Source of the DNA: Favolaschia claudopus
Taxonomy: Eukaryota > Basidiomycota > Agaricomycetes > Agaricales > Mycenaceae
Assembly (NCBI GenBank): GCA_037176885.1
Contig: JAWWNJ010000018.1
Location: 1,488,001-1,552,000 of the forward strand
Reading direction: 5' to 3'
DNA: 64,000 nt
Shown: one piece after another, positions 1-11,225 of the stretch
How positions within the stretch are numbered: the first letter of the stretch is position 1
Layout: each line of letters starts with the position of its first letter
The notes under the pieces: model-generated
Seen by the model: the letters and a program-made list of their open reading frames with translations, nothing else
What the model was told of the DNA's origin: nothing
Databases searched by the model: none
Program-made: the position numbers and the translations under genes

Positions 1-200
1 TTGGCAAAAATTTGACAGTCTTGCATGATGAAATTCATGACGTTTTGTCATGAATTCACATGCTCAACAACTATTGTAAAAATGGGTTTCTGAGCATCAT
101 GAAAGGCATCTTGAATTTCATGATGTGGTTCATGACAAAACATCAGGAATCTTGAAATTCCTCATTATTGTTTTGAATCTCATGACAAATACTTCGCACA
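1..200. repeat. TCATGA/CATGAAATTC-rich repeat
   Basis: This AT-rich stretch repeats short palindromic blocks built on TCATGA, such as CATGAAATTCATGA and CATGACAAAA. A sequence of the same style lies at 59700-59935, and both end near a GCACAGTG block. No reading frame is recognisable. It is probably the end of a dispersed repeat; the left boundary is outside the window. Confidence 0.45.
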
Positions 201-2055
201 GTGAAAGACTTAATGCTCGAAGACCAGGATAGACCCTACAGCGCACACCTGATCAAGCGAGTTAGGTACAAGTATGCATCAAGAGTTGCAAAATGCGTGC
301 CTCACTTAACGACCCCGGCCGAAGACAAACCACGAAAAAAGGCTGGGGCCCACGCAAGAGCAACCATCCTGAGCTGTGTCGGTCTATACGCTGCACCCTG
401 CGGAAGGACGTCAATGAGACGACGGGAGTAAGTTATTAAGGGTTTTAATTTGATGGAGACGACCGCTTCCGAGTCGAGCCCTCTGCCAGTTTGTTGAGGT
501 ACTACTAGCAACAAAATCGGTATGTCGCTAAAATACTTGTTTGAGCTAGTAAGGCTTGGCGATAGTGAGGTGCGAAAGGGATTCGGGAGGATTCAGTTAC
601 GGCGGGGGCCAATAACCTATAGTGTAAATCGCACAATGAGGAGAACCGCGAGAAGACAGGACCAGTAACAAAAGCCATCTCCAATGTGGGTATCAGGTCA
701 AACGAAGTTGGAGATCGGCACAACGATATCGGCTCAAGCGAGGGGGGCGAGGAAACCATGGTGCAATCGGCACAGTGCTCGCAGATCGGCACCAGCGAGT
801 CGACGTCGAATGGAGGAGCGCGGTCCGATATTCCCGGTCTCCATGCGGAAGGAGCCGGAGGGATACCCGATCTTCCCGAATGTCGTCCATCGTGCCAGCA
901 AAGCATCGTCGGTCGACGACCAGAGGTAATTTGAAGGTCGCGCGCCTAATCCAAGGTACCCAGCGGCCAATTGGGCACGAAAGGTCCCCATCCCCGAGGT
1001 TTCAGACGGCCGTTTCCCGTGTGAGCGTCGCCAGCTCCGTGATGCCACTGCCAGACAGCCAGTCCTTCGCATATAGATCCCAGGGGTGGCCATAGACGTC
1101 CAAAAAGATATAGTAAGGCGGGGATGAGGGCGGGGAGTCCAAAGGCGGGTTTACGAGCGGTCCACAGCGTTCCAAAATCGAAGAAAACCCGGTCGGCACA
1201 CATACGCCAAAGTCGCCCGTTTTCGTCCAGGGGTGGCCGTAATTCCAAGTAAGATGAATCCAAGCATCCGCAATGCACAGCGGAGGTTAAGGGTTGTGTT
1301 GTTGGCCAAACCGTCTTGTTTTGTGAAGATCGAGGAATCGACATGGTGGGCGGTGTAAAGAGGCGCACAATCAAAGACTATCCGATGGCATCAATCCGCG
1401 GTAGCTCACCTTTCGACAATTCATTCCTTGCTTCCAATTGCTAGAGAAAGTGAACAGAGGGTTCATTCCTTATCTATACACCTGACTATAGCCTCCCTGT
1501 TTGTTGTATGTTGCCCGGGTATCCGAAAAAGTCCGACTTTGTCTGTATTTGGCTAATTTCTGACAAAACCCTCGCTGGGGACTCTGCTAAATCAGGCAAC
1601 TGCTCCTGCTTTCGATACCTCTGAGCATCCTTGTAACCCTCCTCTGAGCCTCAAAAATATGTTTGAGGTACCTTATGCGTGCTATGGCCCGGTTGCTTGA
1701 GTTTTCAGGAGCTGTTTAAGGTCAAATTTTCCTTCATTGGGTGAAAACCCACTTATACTCGATTCATTAAACTGTCGGCGAGATATTGTACGGATATACT
1801 CTGAAGATTAACTTCTACTCTCATCGAGCCCTCATACACGTTAGTTAACTTCTAGCGACAAACTTGACCACCGTGCTCAATGCGAATCAAAGCTTTCGGT
1901 GTGTGATGGCCGTCCTAGCGACTTTCCTAGAATGGAAGCCGTGATCAAGCCGAGCCATCAATTGACGCTTCTCAGCCGACGGTCCAAGACTTTATATACG
2001 TTTGAACGACTATCTTCAAAAAAGTTTATAAAGTCTTGTTTACGAGACTACCTCA
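201..2055. other. No confident gene; repeats and possible decayed exon
   Basis: I see no supported gene here. On the minus strand at about 690-1200 one frame reads like protein (DVYGHPWDLYAKDWLSGSG) but hits stops on both sides and matches no family I recognise, so it may be a decayed exon. The block 1999-2050 (TTTGAACGACTATCTTCAAA and following) recurs at 35172-35230 inside a TIR element, so the P450 remnant downstream is bordered by repeat sequence. Confidence 0.3.
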
Positions 2056-2337
2056 ACCCGTTCTTCCGGCCAAATCGTCTTCGACGCCATTGCGGTGTAC
2101 GTTCCGAAGGCGTTCCTTCGTCTCATGATCTACCTCCCATCTTCGGCCTTCCGTGCGCTCAGCGCTTCGAAGATGCTCTCGCGCAACATTGGATGGCGGC
2201 TCGTGCGTGAGAAGTTGGGAGGAGCGATGATGCGGATATATATAGCTCGTTGTGTGAGTGCTTTTGATCTTGAAGGAATCGGTCTCTGTTTACAAAGAAT
2301 GTGCTTTGACTGGCAGTGCACGCGGACAAGAAGGATA

Positions 2338-2750
2338 TGGTGCGCGTCACTTAGTCACCGCCTCCTTTGCACTACTGCCAAATCGGGCGGAGGCCGAAAT
2401 TTTTTCAAAACACCCCCAAATTGGTTGAAATCCAGGCTTCAATAGGGACTTTTTGAGTGGACTTTTGATGCACCTACTGGTGCGATTTGGGTTTGGCATA
2501 GGAGCGGTGTTTGATATCCCTCGTATTGAGAGTTCTGGAGGCCAGCAAGATCGAAATTGGTGTATAGTGCCAAATTGGGTGGGGTGAAAATTTATAGCTC
2601 CTTCAATTATTTAAATTTTGGAAATCCCTCTTGGGAAGTTGTTCCTCTGTTGAAAAGGAGTCGTTTTGCAAGAGGAATAAAAATTAGGGCAAAAACCGGG
2701 GTCACAGTTAGCGTTGTCACGGAGAGGCGGTGACTAAGTGACGCGCACCA
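2338..2750. mobile_element. Mariner-like MITE, TA target duplication
   Basis: The two ends are inverted copies starting TGGTGCGCGTCACTTAGTCA (about 27 bp, near perfect) and the element is flanked by TA on both sides (2336-2337 and 2751-2752). The 413-bp interior has no recognisable coding sequence. It interrupts the P450 pseudogene between the upstream exon and the I-helix exon. TA duplication plus TIRs suggests a non-autonomous Tc1/mariner-type element, which is an inference. Confidence 0.8.
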
Positions 2751-3083
2751 TAGCACGAAGAAGACCTTACATCCCGCTGACCTCGTTGCGCAAACGAGTC
2801 TGATCCTTCTCGCAGGGCAAGACACAACGGTAGTTCATTCTTATTTGCATCGTCGTCGTTCGTACGATATTGACAAACTGTCATGTAGGCAAACACCCTC
2901 GCTTTCCGCATGCTCGAACTGGCACAACGCCCCGAACTTCAAGCCAGACTTCGGGAAGAGATTTACACGACACTCTCTACAGCCGGCAGTTCCGTCCAAT
3001 ACGATAACATGCCTCTTCTCAACGCGTTCATCAAGGCAAGTCTTTCTTTACCATTCCAGAACCTTCAAGAGATTAGAGAGTTT

Positions 3084-3267
3084 GTGCGAGCGACCCGGGT
3101 CGCTTTTCAACTGCTCAGATCTCCGCAACAAAAGATATCAGGTGTGAGCTCTAAGCGACCTAGAAGAGTATTGCCCTGGGGCACTCCTAGGTCGCTGGGA
3201 CTTCACACCTGAGACTGCTCGTTGTCGAGATCTGAGCGGTCCCAAAGCGACCCGGGTCGCTTTGCAC
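3084..3267. repeat. Foldback repeat inside a P450 intron
   Basis: The segment begins GTGCGAGCGACCCGGGTCGC and ends with its reverse complement near GCGACCCGGGTCGCTTTGCAC; a second inner inverted pair contains AAGCGACCTAG and CTAGGTCGCT. It lies wholly within the 257-bp GC-AG intron (3036-3292), so it expanded an intron without touching the exons. Target duplication is not evident. Confidence 0.6.
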
Positions 3268-4024
3268 GAACCCGCTATTGATGAATCTACAGGAAACGCT
3301 CCGAATGTACCCCGCAGCCGCTCTCTCCGAACGTGTCGCACTAGAAGACTCCGTCATCCCGCTCGCAACCCCCATCACCACCCGCTCCGGAAAAACGATC
3401 GATGCGATTCCGGTGGGCAAAGGGCAGGTCGTAATGTTGGGAGTTGCGGCATACCAGAGGCGAGTTCTCTTCTCCACATTCTTTAGGCATTTGTATTGAG
3501 AAAGTGATTGAATGAGCAGATTGGACTCACGCTGGGGTGCGAAGAGCGAGGAATTTGATCCCGAAATGGCGATTTGCGTGAGTAACTTTTCAAGTTCTGA
3601 CCTTTATCTTTCTGATTTCGGTTCCACAACAGAATTCTCGAAATGCAGACCATCGTCTGTGACCTGATTGGCAAATTTGCGTTCTCGACTTCTGAGAACA
3701 AGGATGGGCCTTTCCGTCTTTGGCTTGCCACGACGCTACTACCGCTCAACGGGAAAGGGGAGAAAGGTGCGAAGTTGTGTGTGAAGCGTGTGGTATAAGA
3801 TCCAGGCAGTTTCGTACAATAGGTACATTTCGGTGAAGTCCTCTCGAGTCCTTCCCGAGGTTCTGTCCTCTAATTCATCGCTTGACCCCCTCGGATGTCG
3901 ATAGAAATATCAGTATCTCAGTTCGAGGTCGAAGCTACTTAACGCGGCTCAACACGCGCGAAGGGTATGACCACAACGATGCATTATGAAATAGTTCTAA
4001 ATTACTTCTTCTCTCCTTCTCTAT

Positions 4025-5475
4025 TTACATTGCTACCCAAGACTCTCCATGCGCAGGCTTATTGTCCATTGACCGCTCTGGATCATACACCTTGTCCGAA
4101 TCTTGCGTGGCCTCGACAATGCGGCTAACATTGACACTTGTCAGTGGGTATGAGGAATTGGGACCGCCAGGTCGTGAGCCGACACCGGAAGTCGAAGTCG
4201 ACTTGGATGAGTTGGTAGCCAATCGGTAGATGATCAGACTTAAAGCAATGCCCTGCGTAAAATAATGAGCTAAGCAACGGGAATGAATATGAGAGAAAAC
4301 ATACGATGAGGGACGTTGTCTGCGCACATTCAATGAAGGGATCAATGGCCAAAGGAAGAATATTCGGGTGAACAACGAACCCAGTCAAGCATGATATATT
4401 GAGTGTTAAGCCCGATATCGTAGAGCACGAGAAGAACCGTTAACGAGAGTGAGTAGAGAACAGCCGACTCGAAGAATACAGTCTGAGATGCGACAGTTAG
4501 GGCGAGAGTGGGAGGGTTTCAAGGCCAACGTCATACCAGTGCTGTCGCCGCGTAATTCTTCCCAGACCGCATCGTTCGCACTCGCATATGTGTCCATAAA
4601 ATGCGTCCCGCAATCAAGACTGTTCCAGAGAATATCAGTCGAGGTGAGGATGAAGACCTGGCTCAAGAAAACTCACTTGTGCAGAGGACGTTCAAGGCCA
4701 GAGACATCGAGAAGAACGACAATGCCCATGGTGCGAGTTTTGAGATGAACAGGTTGCCTTCACCGGCTAGGAGTAGTAAGTGCGTCACAGTATAACCGCT
4801 TACGAGAAGAACCAGTTGGCAAGAAAATCAATTTCTAAGGAGCATGCTACGTGCCTGCACCGCCGAGCCACAGGAGAGTAGGAAGAACGATAATGACCCA
4901 ATTGCGGTTCCAGACCACAAAAGATCTGTAGATCTAATCCGCATATTCATCTCCCAAAGGTAGTATACGAAGTAAAAAGAACTTACCATGAAGTGATCGG
5001 CAACGAGAGTAACAGTGATATACACCCCATCCTTCGCCGCTTCTAACGGATTTGATACGAGCTCATAGTACGCGATGGCTCCCTCCGGCGCATCGATAAA
5101 CCCTTGAGAGGCACGGACGATGTCGATGATCCAGTGCTAATTGACGGCGTTGACTCTTGAGTAATCAGCTCTGAAAGCAAATGAAGACATACTGCGATAC
5201 AGAGTGTCCAAATAAGGCCGAGAGTAGCGAGCAAGTGTCGATTCAACGCGCTGGGTGCTTTTTGAAGGAGAAGTTGGGCGGTGGCGGCAGAGAGCGTGGT
5301 CGAGATCCCTGTGAAACATTCAGAAATTGAAAGGCAGTGGAATAAGAAACTCACCGATATTGAGGGTCTCGACTATGAGAGCAATGAGCTGTGATAATGA
5401 AAGAAGGCGGTTCAGCGTCGATAGCGGAAAAACGAAGGGACACACTGAAGCTCTGTCAATAGTGATGCCGTGCAT
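4025..5475 (-). CDS. Polytopic (about 7-TM) Agaricomycete membrane protein
   Basis: Ten exons can be joined with GT-AG introns into one frame of 963 nt (320 aa): 5475-5446, 5388-5355, 5308-5193, 5136-4987, 4933-4851, 4798-4677, 4619-4537, 4482-4381, 4319-4305, 4252-4025. The protein starts MHGITIDRASLIALIVETLN. It has about seven hydrophobic segments, including LLATLGLIWTLCIAHWIIDI, WVIIVLPTLLWLGGAGT, ALSFFSMSLALNVLCTILIA and a final IGIALSLIIYRLA, then a Ser/Thr-rich polar tail. The layout matches a large family of unnamed fungal integral membrane proteins, with function unknown; a receptor or transporter role would be a guess. The ATG lies about 40 bp from a repeat beginning near 5516, so promoter sequence may be provided or disrupted by that repeat. 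It is one of very few intact genes in the window. Confidence 0.75.
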
Positions 5476-5515
5476 CGTTGGGTGGCCAATCTGCAATGCA
5501 ATGGTGAGCTATTAT

Positions 5516-5720
5516 ATTTATTGGGGGAGCTTGCTCCCCCTTTTATCAGAGCCGTCACCGAAAAGCAATAAGCTGTGCAGAGAGCGTTTTGATGTGATCA
5601 ATACAGGCGTGATATATTGCAGCTCCGAGTGATGCGTGGCTTGCCCGCCTGATCCTTGAGTGATCCTATTTGACCCAGAGTGATGGAGGCATTGTTGCGC
5701 CTGATCTTGCCTGCGGAATC
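5516..5720. repeat. GGGGGAGCTTGCTCCCCC repeat, copy 1
   Basis: It begins with the perfect hairpin GGGGGAGCTTGCTCCCCC followed by TTTTATCAGAGCCGTCACCG and a block repeating GAGTGATG/TGATCC motifs. Reverse-oriented copies lie at 21950-22200 and a shorter one at 49756-49800. No coding sequence is visible. It lies directly upstream of the membrane-protein gene. Confidence 0.6.
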
Positions 5721-6700
5721 AACGCGAGATTTAACAGGTATTGCAGTATACACCGTATAATACTGTATGATACTTCGATACCAAATTTAGAGGCCCATCC
5801 AAATGTAATATATGGTTTCAGGGTGAAGTTACATGCCTTTGGCCGAGAAATTTCATGATCAGTTGCAAACTGAAAACTCGGAATTGAGACTCTGATATTT
5901 GGATACACAGCTCATCGGCTCAACAGCCAATTTAGAGTATATTGCGACAGATGGCAGGTCAGGTTCTTTGAAGAGGAGATTTTTGATACTCAGAATACAT
6001 TGAATACAGGGAAAAATGCGAAATTATTATACTCGAAAAAAAAAAAATTCACCTGCGGCGCCGGCATTGTACGTAAAGTGCAGGCCGATTTCATCGTCTC
6101 TGCGCCGGCCGCCAACAATTTGCGCAAGATCCCCCCACTGTAGGCCAGGAACTGGCATACAAAGCATATTGAGTGTCCTCATGTCCATAGCGCCGGAAAA
6201 TCGTGAGCGTCTTCCATTGTCAGATTGTCGTCTTCGACTGCCATGCCGACCTTGAAAACTTCGGGAAAAAAAAAATCTACTCTCAACCGGCTGCGTATTT
6301 AGCTCCACTCTACTTCCCACCCTCTCCGCTACCAGATCGCGGGGTGGTTGCATATAAATTATTAGGGCCTCGCTTAACTGACACGTAGCTATGTCTTGTA
6401 ATGCCGGTGCCCGGCTTACAGATGAGGGGGAGCTTGCGCTAATTCAAACAGAAGTACGACCTGAGAATCTTATAAGTTAGACTGAGAGGCCAACTTGAAG
6501 TTTTGTCCTTATTGGGCCCCTTTTGTCTGAGGTTCCCGAAAAGTGGATGGCTGTGCAATGTGCCTACTCTCCCACGGGTACGCCATCAGCTGTGATCTCC
6601 CACGGGTACGCCATCAATACGTGATGTTAAACAGAGCCTTAAACTTCAATTAAACCAAGTGGCCTACTGTACAGCGGCGCAATCAGGGGAAAGTGCAATA
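5721..6700. other. No confident gene; small direct repeat
   Basis: AT-rich sequence, then about 6040-6350 where the minus strand reads MRTLNMLCMPVPGLQWGDLA, a possible first exon of an unrecognised protein with no continuation I can trace. A 20-bp unit, CTCCCACGGGTACGCCATCA, occurs twice in tandem at about 6568-6616. The block GGGGGAGCTTGCGC at 6426 has a relative at 21486. Confidence 0.25.
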
Positions 6701-6885
6701 GAGCCTTTGCGGTGAGCCGCCACACGAACTGGCGGCTCGTGCCACACAATGACTGCTGATGCTACTGGGCCAAGTTAGCCACCTTGAGATGTCCTTCATA
6801 ACAGCTGCTCAGGGTGGCTTACTTGAGACCCGGTGCTTGGTGGGTCGTGAGAAAAATTAGCCGCCAGCAGCTACCGCAAAGGCTC
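6701..6885. mobile_element. Short MITE, TA target duplication
   Basis: Ends are GAGCCTTTGCGGT and ACCGCAAAGGCTC, flanked by TA on both sides (6699-6700, 6886-6887). Inside is a second inverted pair around GCCGCCACACGAACTGGCGGC. At 185 bp there is no coding capacity. TA duplication suggests mobilisation by a Tc1/mariner-type enzyme (inference). Confidence 0.7.
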
Positions 6886-7135
6886 TAATAATAAAGAAAA
6901 AGAAATACTCTCAGCCAAGGGCTCGCATCAATAGGAAATTACTCCCGACTTTCGAAGAAACCACAAAGGCAGGAATACCATCAACTTCAGTTCCCACGGT
7001 TCCGACTCCATCAATTCCATTCCCCCCCAAAAAAAAATCAGAACCATTAGCCTGGGCAGCAGTCAAAATTGCACAAATTCACTCAGCTCTATGGTAGCAG
7101 GTTTTACCGGGACTGCGGCACTAAGACAAGAAGTA

Positions 7136-8253
7136 CTCGGTGTTACAAAAAGTAACCGATAATTTGGTCACTCCTTCACGGACACGTGATATTTTTTTGA
7201 AGTGTCGCGCTTCAAATATACCCCTGACAATTCTCTACAGCATACATGAAAAGATCCGTGACATTCCTTGTCTGAGGCTCCTGAGGCTTGTCAACAAACT
7301 GAACGTCATACTATTTTTGCATGCAGCTGGCACAAACCACACAAAAACTCGAAAGATATCCACAGTATCTGATCAACGCACCGGATTTCCAACTTGCATT
7401 TGATAAAAACGACACTATCCCATCCAGTCATACAAAATACTTGAAAACGGCCTCAAAATAGTGTGAAAACAGGTCGCGCATATTTCACCTCCAATTTGTC
7501 CTTGTTGTTGATCCCGGTTAATGAGGAGGGTACATAATGATAATATATGTCGCTGAATAACTCTTGGTTCCTTGATTGACACACACAGAGAGCAAGTGAG
7601 CTGCTGGAATTTTTACATTAGTTCCATCTTTTTGTAGCAAAACGAGCTGATACCCAGCTTGAAACTGAATCAAATCTGAGTGGTGGAATTCAGACGCTCA
7701 AAAAAGCCCCAATGACATGGTTCAACAGACCAAATTTGGTCAGACAATAGAATGGTGTATAAAATACAATATAGAATACTTAAAACTGTGTTTCCTGTGC
7801 CAACAAAGCGAGAGCCAAATGGTTTCTCTGACTTGCATGACATAAACACTGATTGGAACATCGGACAGCCAGAGAAATATTCGAAATTCAGAAATTTCCC
7901 AATTTAGCAATATCTGCGTTTTTAAAATAGCAATTGGACAGATATGGGGTCAATGAGTACTTGAAAAATGGGATTTAGGTCTTATGATAATGTACATGAA
8001 ATGCCAGAATTTAGCATCCTAGTCTCCACCTCTTGTGAGACGTTAAAAACTGGGCATAATGTTCAACCATCATAACATAAATAATTGCAATTTAAATAGA
8101 CGCACAACAAGGACACAGTGGACCCAAACTACTTCATATGCAACAGCATATACTTCTACCATAATTACAGTACCAATCCTCCCAGCGGTTCTGTGTGCTA
8201 GCCTTGCCATATATAGGCAATTTGTGATTCCGGTTACTTTTGGTCATACCGAG
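7136..8253. mobile_element. TIR element, CTCGGTGT family, copy 1
   Basis: The left end CTCGGTGTTACAAAAAGTAA and the right end (reverse complement CTCGGTATGACCAAAAGTAA) form about 25-bp TIRs, flanked by TA on both sides. The 1118-bp interior is AT-rich and shows no transposase. A second family member is at 32135-33568, and a lone, diverged end is visible near 34313-34350. Confidence 0.7.
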
Positions 8254-8839
8254 TACCCTTCGCGTGAGTACTTCAAAATCAATCATCGCCTGGACTGATT
8301 TCTGATTACTCGCGCTTTAGTAACTCACAGAAACTGTATCGTCCTGAGTCGTTCTCAATCCTTGTGTTAATCAATTAACTAACTACGTCCGCTTCCCCCT
8401 CAGACTTCTAACATGTACTTCTTGGACCCTCAAACTTGCCTCAACCCGTAAGTCTTGACCTCGTATCTCCTCTGCCTTGCGCTCATTGTTTTGACACAGT
8501 GCTGAGCTCTCTCTGTCTCGCTGGTGCTTGCTCCGTACTGAAAATATTTGGGGGTAATACTGGGGCATAATTATGTCCAATTTCGATGAAAAAACGCACA
8601 ACCTAGCATAAAAAACACACAGCTTACTTAAAAATTTTACACAGGTGTGTAGATGCGCCGCAAAAATACACACCCCACAAAAAATGCACACCTTTGACGG
8701 TTACTAAAAACGCACAAGTTGTGGTCAAGCACGCCGAAAAACGGGCTAAGAAAGCAAATGGCACGGGCGACAGCAAGTCGGCGAAAGCGTTGCACAAAGA
8801 TCTTGAGGCTTACAAAAACGGAGAGCTCACCCCAAGACT
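8254..8839. other. No confident gene; ACACAC-rich spacers
   Basis: The stretch 8590-8720 repeats AAAACGCACA/AAAATACACAC motifs at irregular spacing. A plus-strand run at about 8729-8851 reads KHAEKRAKKANGTGDSKSAK and stops; it looks like a fragment of a basic protein but I cannot place it. Confidence 0.25.
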
Positions 8840-9224
8840 GCAGACCCAGTAAAGCAGGGCCCCCCCACATCCCCGCATTTTCATGTCCGGTGACAACATG
8901 AAGGTCTCCGTTTCTGAGAATGCGTCTCAGGTTGCATGTGGCATGCGTATACCACATTTCGGCATTCTCGACTATGTACTCAGGAAGGCGTGAAGAGAAT
9001 AAGAAGGTGTGCTGCACTGAACCATTTGGAAGCACGAGAATACCACCGCTTGATCCACTACATTCAAATATGTAGCAGCTCGTTCGACCCCGGTTGCCTT
9101 TGTTAATTGGTAAGCTAGCTGTGCATTCAGTAACTGCCTCAGGGTGCCAACACGAACAAAGTGTTGCGCAGTGGCTGACATTGGTCTCAGCACAGAATGC
9201 CCTCAAACCCATAGTTTTCCACAT
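8840..9224 (-). pseudogene. Fragment of an Agaricomycete hypothetical protein
   Basis: The minus strand reads GGILVLPNGSVQHTFLFSSR, then LPEYIVENAEMWYTH and NGDLHVVTGHENAGMWG. The order leucine/proline-rich strand, AEMWY, N-G-x-L-x-x-VTG and W-G resembles an expanded family of Agaricomycete proteins of unknown function in which a VTG...WG block follows a region of this kind. Upstream and downstream exons are not found, so this is probably a remnant. The assignment is from memory of the motif and is weak. Confidence 0.35.
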
Positions 9225-9902
9225 TTAGCTATAAAAACTGTGCCAAAAGGTGCGCATTGATAAGGCCGTTCGAATGGTGCCAGTTTGAGGACATGCGGAG
9301 GAAAACCAACGATCGGTTATGTCCGAGAAAGAGGAGATGTATTTTTTGTCATTGTTCGCGAGCGGATCACTAGTATTCTATATATAGTTATCCTTGGTGT
9401 TAATAGCACTAGCTTCGATGACTTCCAATAGATAGAGGTCATGTGCCTTCTGCATGATGCCATGTGGTGCAACCGTTGGTGCCCAAATACCAAGATCGGA
9501 TATTGTAGCGGGATATCTGCCCTTACCTTCTTCTGCGGCCCAGTCAAAATCTACATCACCAAAACCGGGAAAAGTTGGTAATGTAATATCAAGCCTTAAG
9601 TATTAGGGTCATCAAGCATATCACGCTCGTCTGCGTGATGAAGAATACATCGGGCCTTTTGAAAGATCTAAGTCCCTGATAAAGGGCATTACCTTGATGA
9701 AGCTACGTCAGGTTGATGTACTTATGTCCCGCTAAGAGGCCGCCGTCACGTAGAACGTCCATGATAACGGTTCGTTGCATTGAATGGGATACATCGGGAT
9801 GGCTTTTGCTTATTGAATGAGAATCATTTTGACCGGCGCACAAAGGAAGAAAGAGCAGAATAAAATAAAATATATTGCAATACAGATAATAGGTACATAG
9901 TA
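9225..9902. other. No gene seen
   Basis: No recognisable coding sequence, repeat pair or RNA gene. The sequence is moderately AT-rich and forms the 3' flank of the DUF6698 gene on the minus strand. Confidence 0.3.
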
Positions 9903-11122
9903 TCAAGCAGGAGCAACTACAGCGGCGGCGGCATCGGGGGCAGGGGTACTAGCAGGGGCGGTGGCGGCAGCTTTCTGCAAGGCACGAGCTGCCTTGATCT
10001 GGGCAAGAGAGCTACGGCCAGCTGCGGTCGCTGGCGCTGCAACGCGGGCCTTGGCAGCGCCGAATACAGCTCTGTACATGAGATCAGGAGAAATCCAGAG
10101 GGGGAGAATCAGTGACATACTTGTTCCAAAGGGCGATGATGTTGTCAGCAAAGTCTTGATCGTCGAAGAGGCCGTAGATAGTCCAAAAGAATTCTTCGTA
10201 ATCAAAGTCGCCGTCCAACTTGATCCAATCCTGCCTCGAAGACAGTGCGAAACGAACCTGCGATTCAATGAGTGAAACTAGCATGGGAGGATAGAGGGAG
10301 AGGATACCTGAGTTACGACCCCAGCGATGATTCGTGGGGTGAATGTCTTCTGTCATGCCGATGATTGTTGCATTGCCTGGTTTCCCCTTGTGGTATCCAT
10401 CGCCCTCGAGCGCGGCGTCAGGACCCATGAAGATGGCTTTGGCAGACTGATACGGCATGATTAGTATCGGACACACGCCAGCAAACAACCACGTACCCGC
10501 AAACACACTTCTCCTTTACATGCATGCTCTAGCACTGCTCCCCAAGCTGGCGGTTTGCCTACTGGGAATTCTTGGCTGCAAGGGAAGATGAATCGCGGAA
10601 GCTGATCCGAGAGAAGCTGTCTCTCTCCCTCAAGAACCTGTTGCCATACACTGCGCCGAGTAAATGAGCTCGCCGACGACGACCAGATTTGAAGCATACC
10701 TGTCTGTTGCCTCCCAATCCATCGGCGTAAGTGCGCGTGCGAATGCGGGATGAGCCAACCCGCGGTGAGTTTTGTCCTTGACGCTCGCGAGAGGGGGGTC
10801 CAGCGGGGAAGTGGGGTCCTCGAGGAGCCAAAGCGGGACTCCCTTCTTGCAGGTCGAGGTGTCAGCGGAGCGGACACTATCCATGCCCAGGGTCATCTGA
10901 CATCAACGATAGTCAAGGTTCGTCGCACGATACAAACACAAAACTTGCCTGTTTAACAACTGCGCGTCGGGTGGTGGGATCCCGTGAAAGCTCCAGCAAA
11001 TATTCGTGAAAGCCGGAAAACTTCCAGCACGCGTGCGCGGTTTTTCCGTGTTGTTTCGGAGAGTGCCGGATCTGTGGGAATCTATCCACGTGACCTTCGG
11101 GGACTTTTGGGTCGCTTTTCAT
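9903..11122 (-). pseudogene. DUF6698-type gene with a single-base frameshift
   Basis: Exons 11122-10949, 10896-10700, 10650-10497, 10446-10308, 10257-10121 and 10071-9903 can be spliced. Characteristic blocks are RGLAHPAFARALTPMDW, PPAWGAVLEHACKGEVCL, SAKAIFMGPDAALEGDGY, TQVRFALSSRQDWIKLDGDF and EEFFWTIYGLFDD, followed by an Ala/Pro-rich tail. These match the Agaricomycete DUF6698 family, whose biochemical role is unknown; I associate it with mobile-element-rich regions. Exon lengths sum to 970 nt, one base too many. The misfit is at about 10335-10345, where GMTE should run into FTPRIIAGV but the sequence reads GMTEDIHPTNH. The first intron (10948-10897) uses a GC donor. A second, truncated gene of this type starts at 20261. 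Confidence 0.6.
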
Positions 11123-11225
11123 TTATTAAGTTGCAGCATGCTCAACCTTGCTTGAACCTCATGTCCGATGGATGGATAGATAGTCCGACAGCTCTACTTA
11201 TACTGTATTTGCGTTCAGAGATGCA

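Larger units (their letters stand above)
2072..3798 (+). pseudogene. Cytochrome P450 pseudogene lacking the heme-binding loop
   Basis: Cytochrome P450s are heme-thiolate monooxygenases, normally membrane-anchored in fungi. Seen here: an exon reading FDAIAVYVPKAFLRLMIYLP (about 2080-2140); the I-helix motif AGQDTT (2811-2829) followed by a GT-AG intron (2830-2888); ANTLAFRMLELAQRPE; the K-helix ETLR (3293-3304); the EEFDPE block (3549-3565); and a C-terminal exon ILEMQTIVCDLIGKF (3633-3798) ending in TAA. Introns at 3036-3292 and 3460-3519 use GC-AG borders. After FDPE the sequence jumps to TGG CGA TTT GC, which reads as the WRFA that normally follows the cysteine loop; the conserved F-G-R-C-G segment is absent and the junction is out of frame. 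A 413-bp MITE sits just before the I-helix exon and the N-terminal membrane anchor is missing. Family assignment is firm; the subfamily is not assigned. Confidence 0.85.

Noticed and set aside
4305..4480. Apparent frameshift in the membrane-protein gene
   Set aside because: Two short introns around a 15-nt exon (4319-4305) restore a continuous frame of 963 nt.
6568..6616. Two tandem 20-bp units as a CRISPR-like array
   Set aside because: Only two units with an 8-10 bp spacer, in a eukaryotic context.
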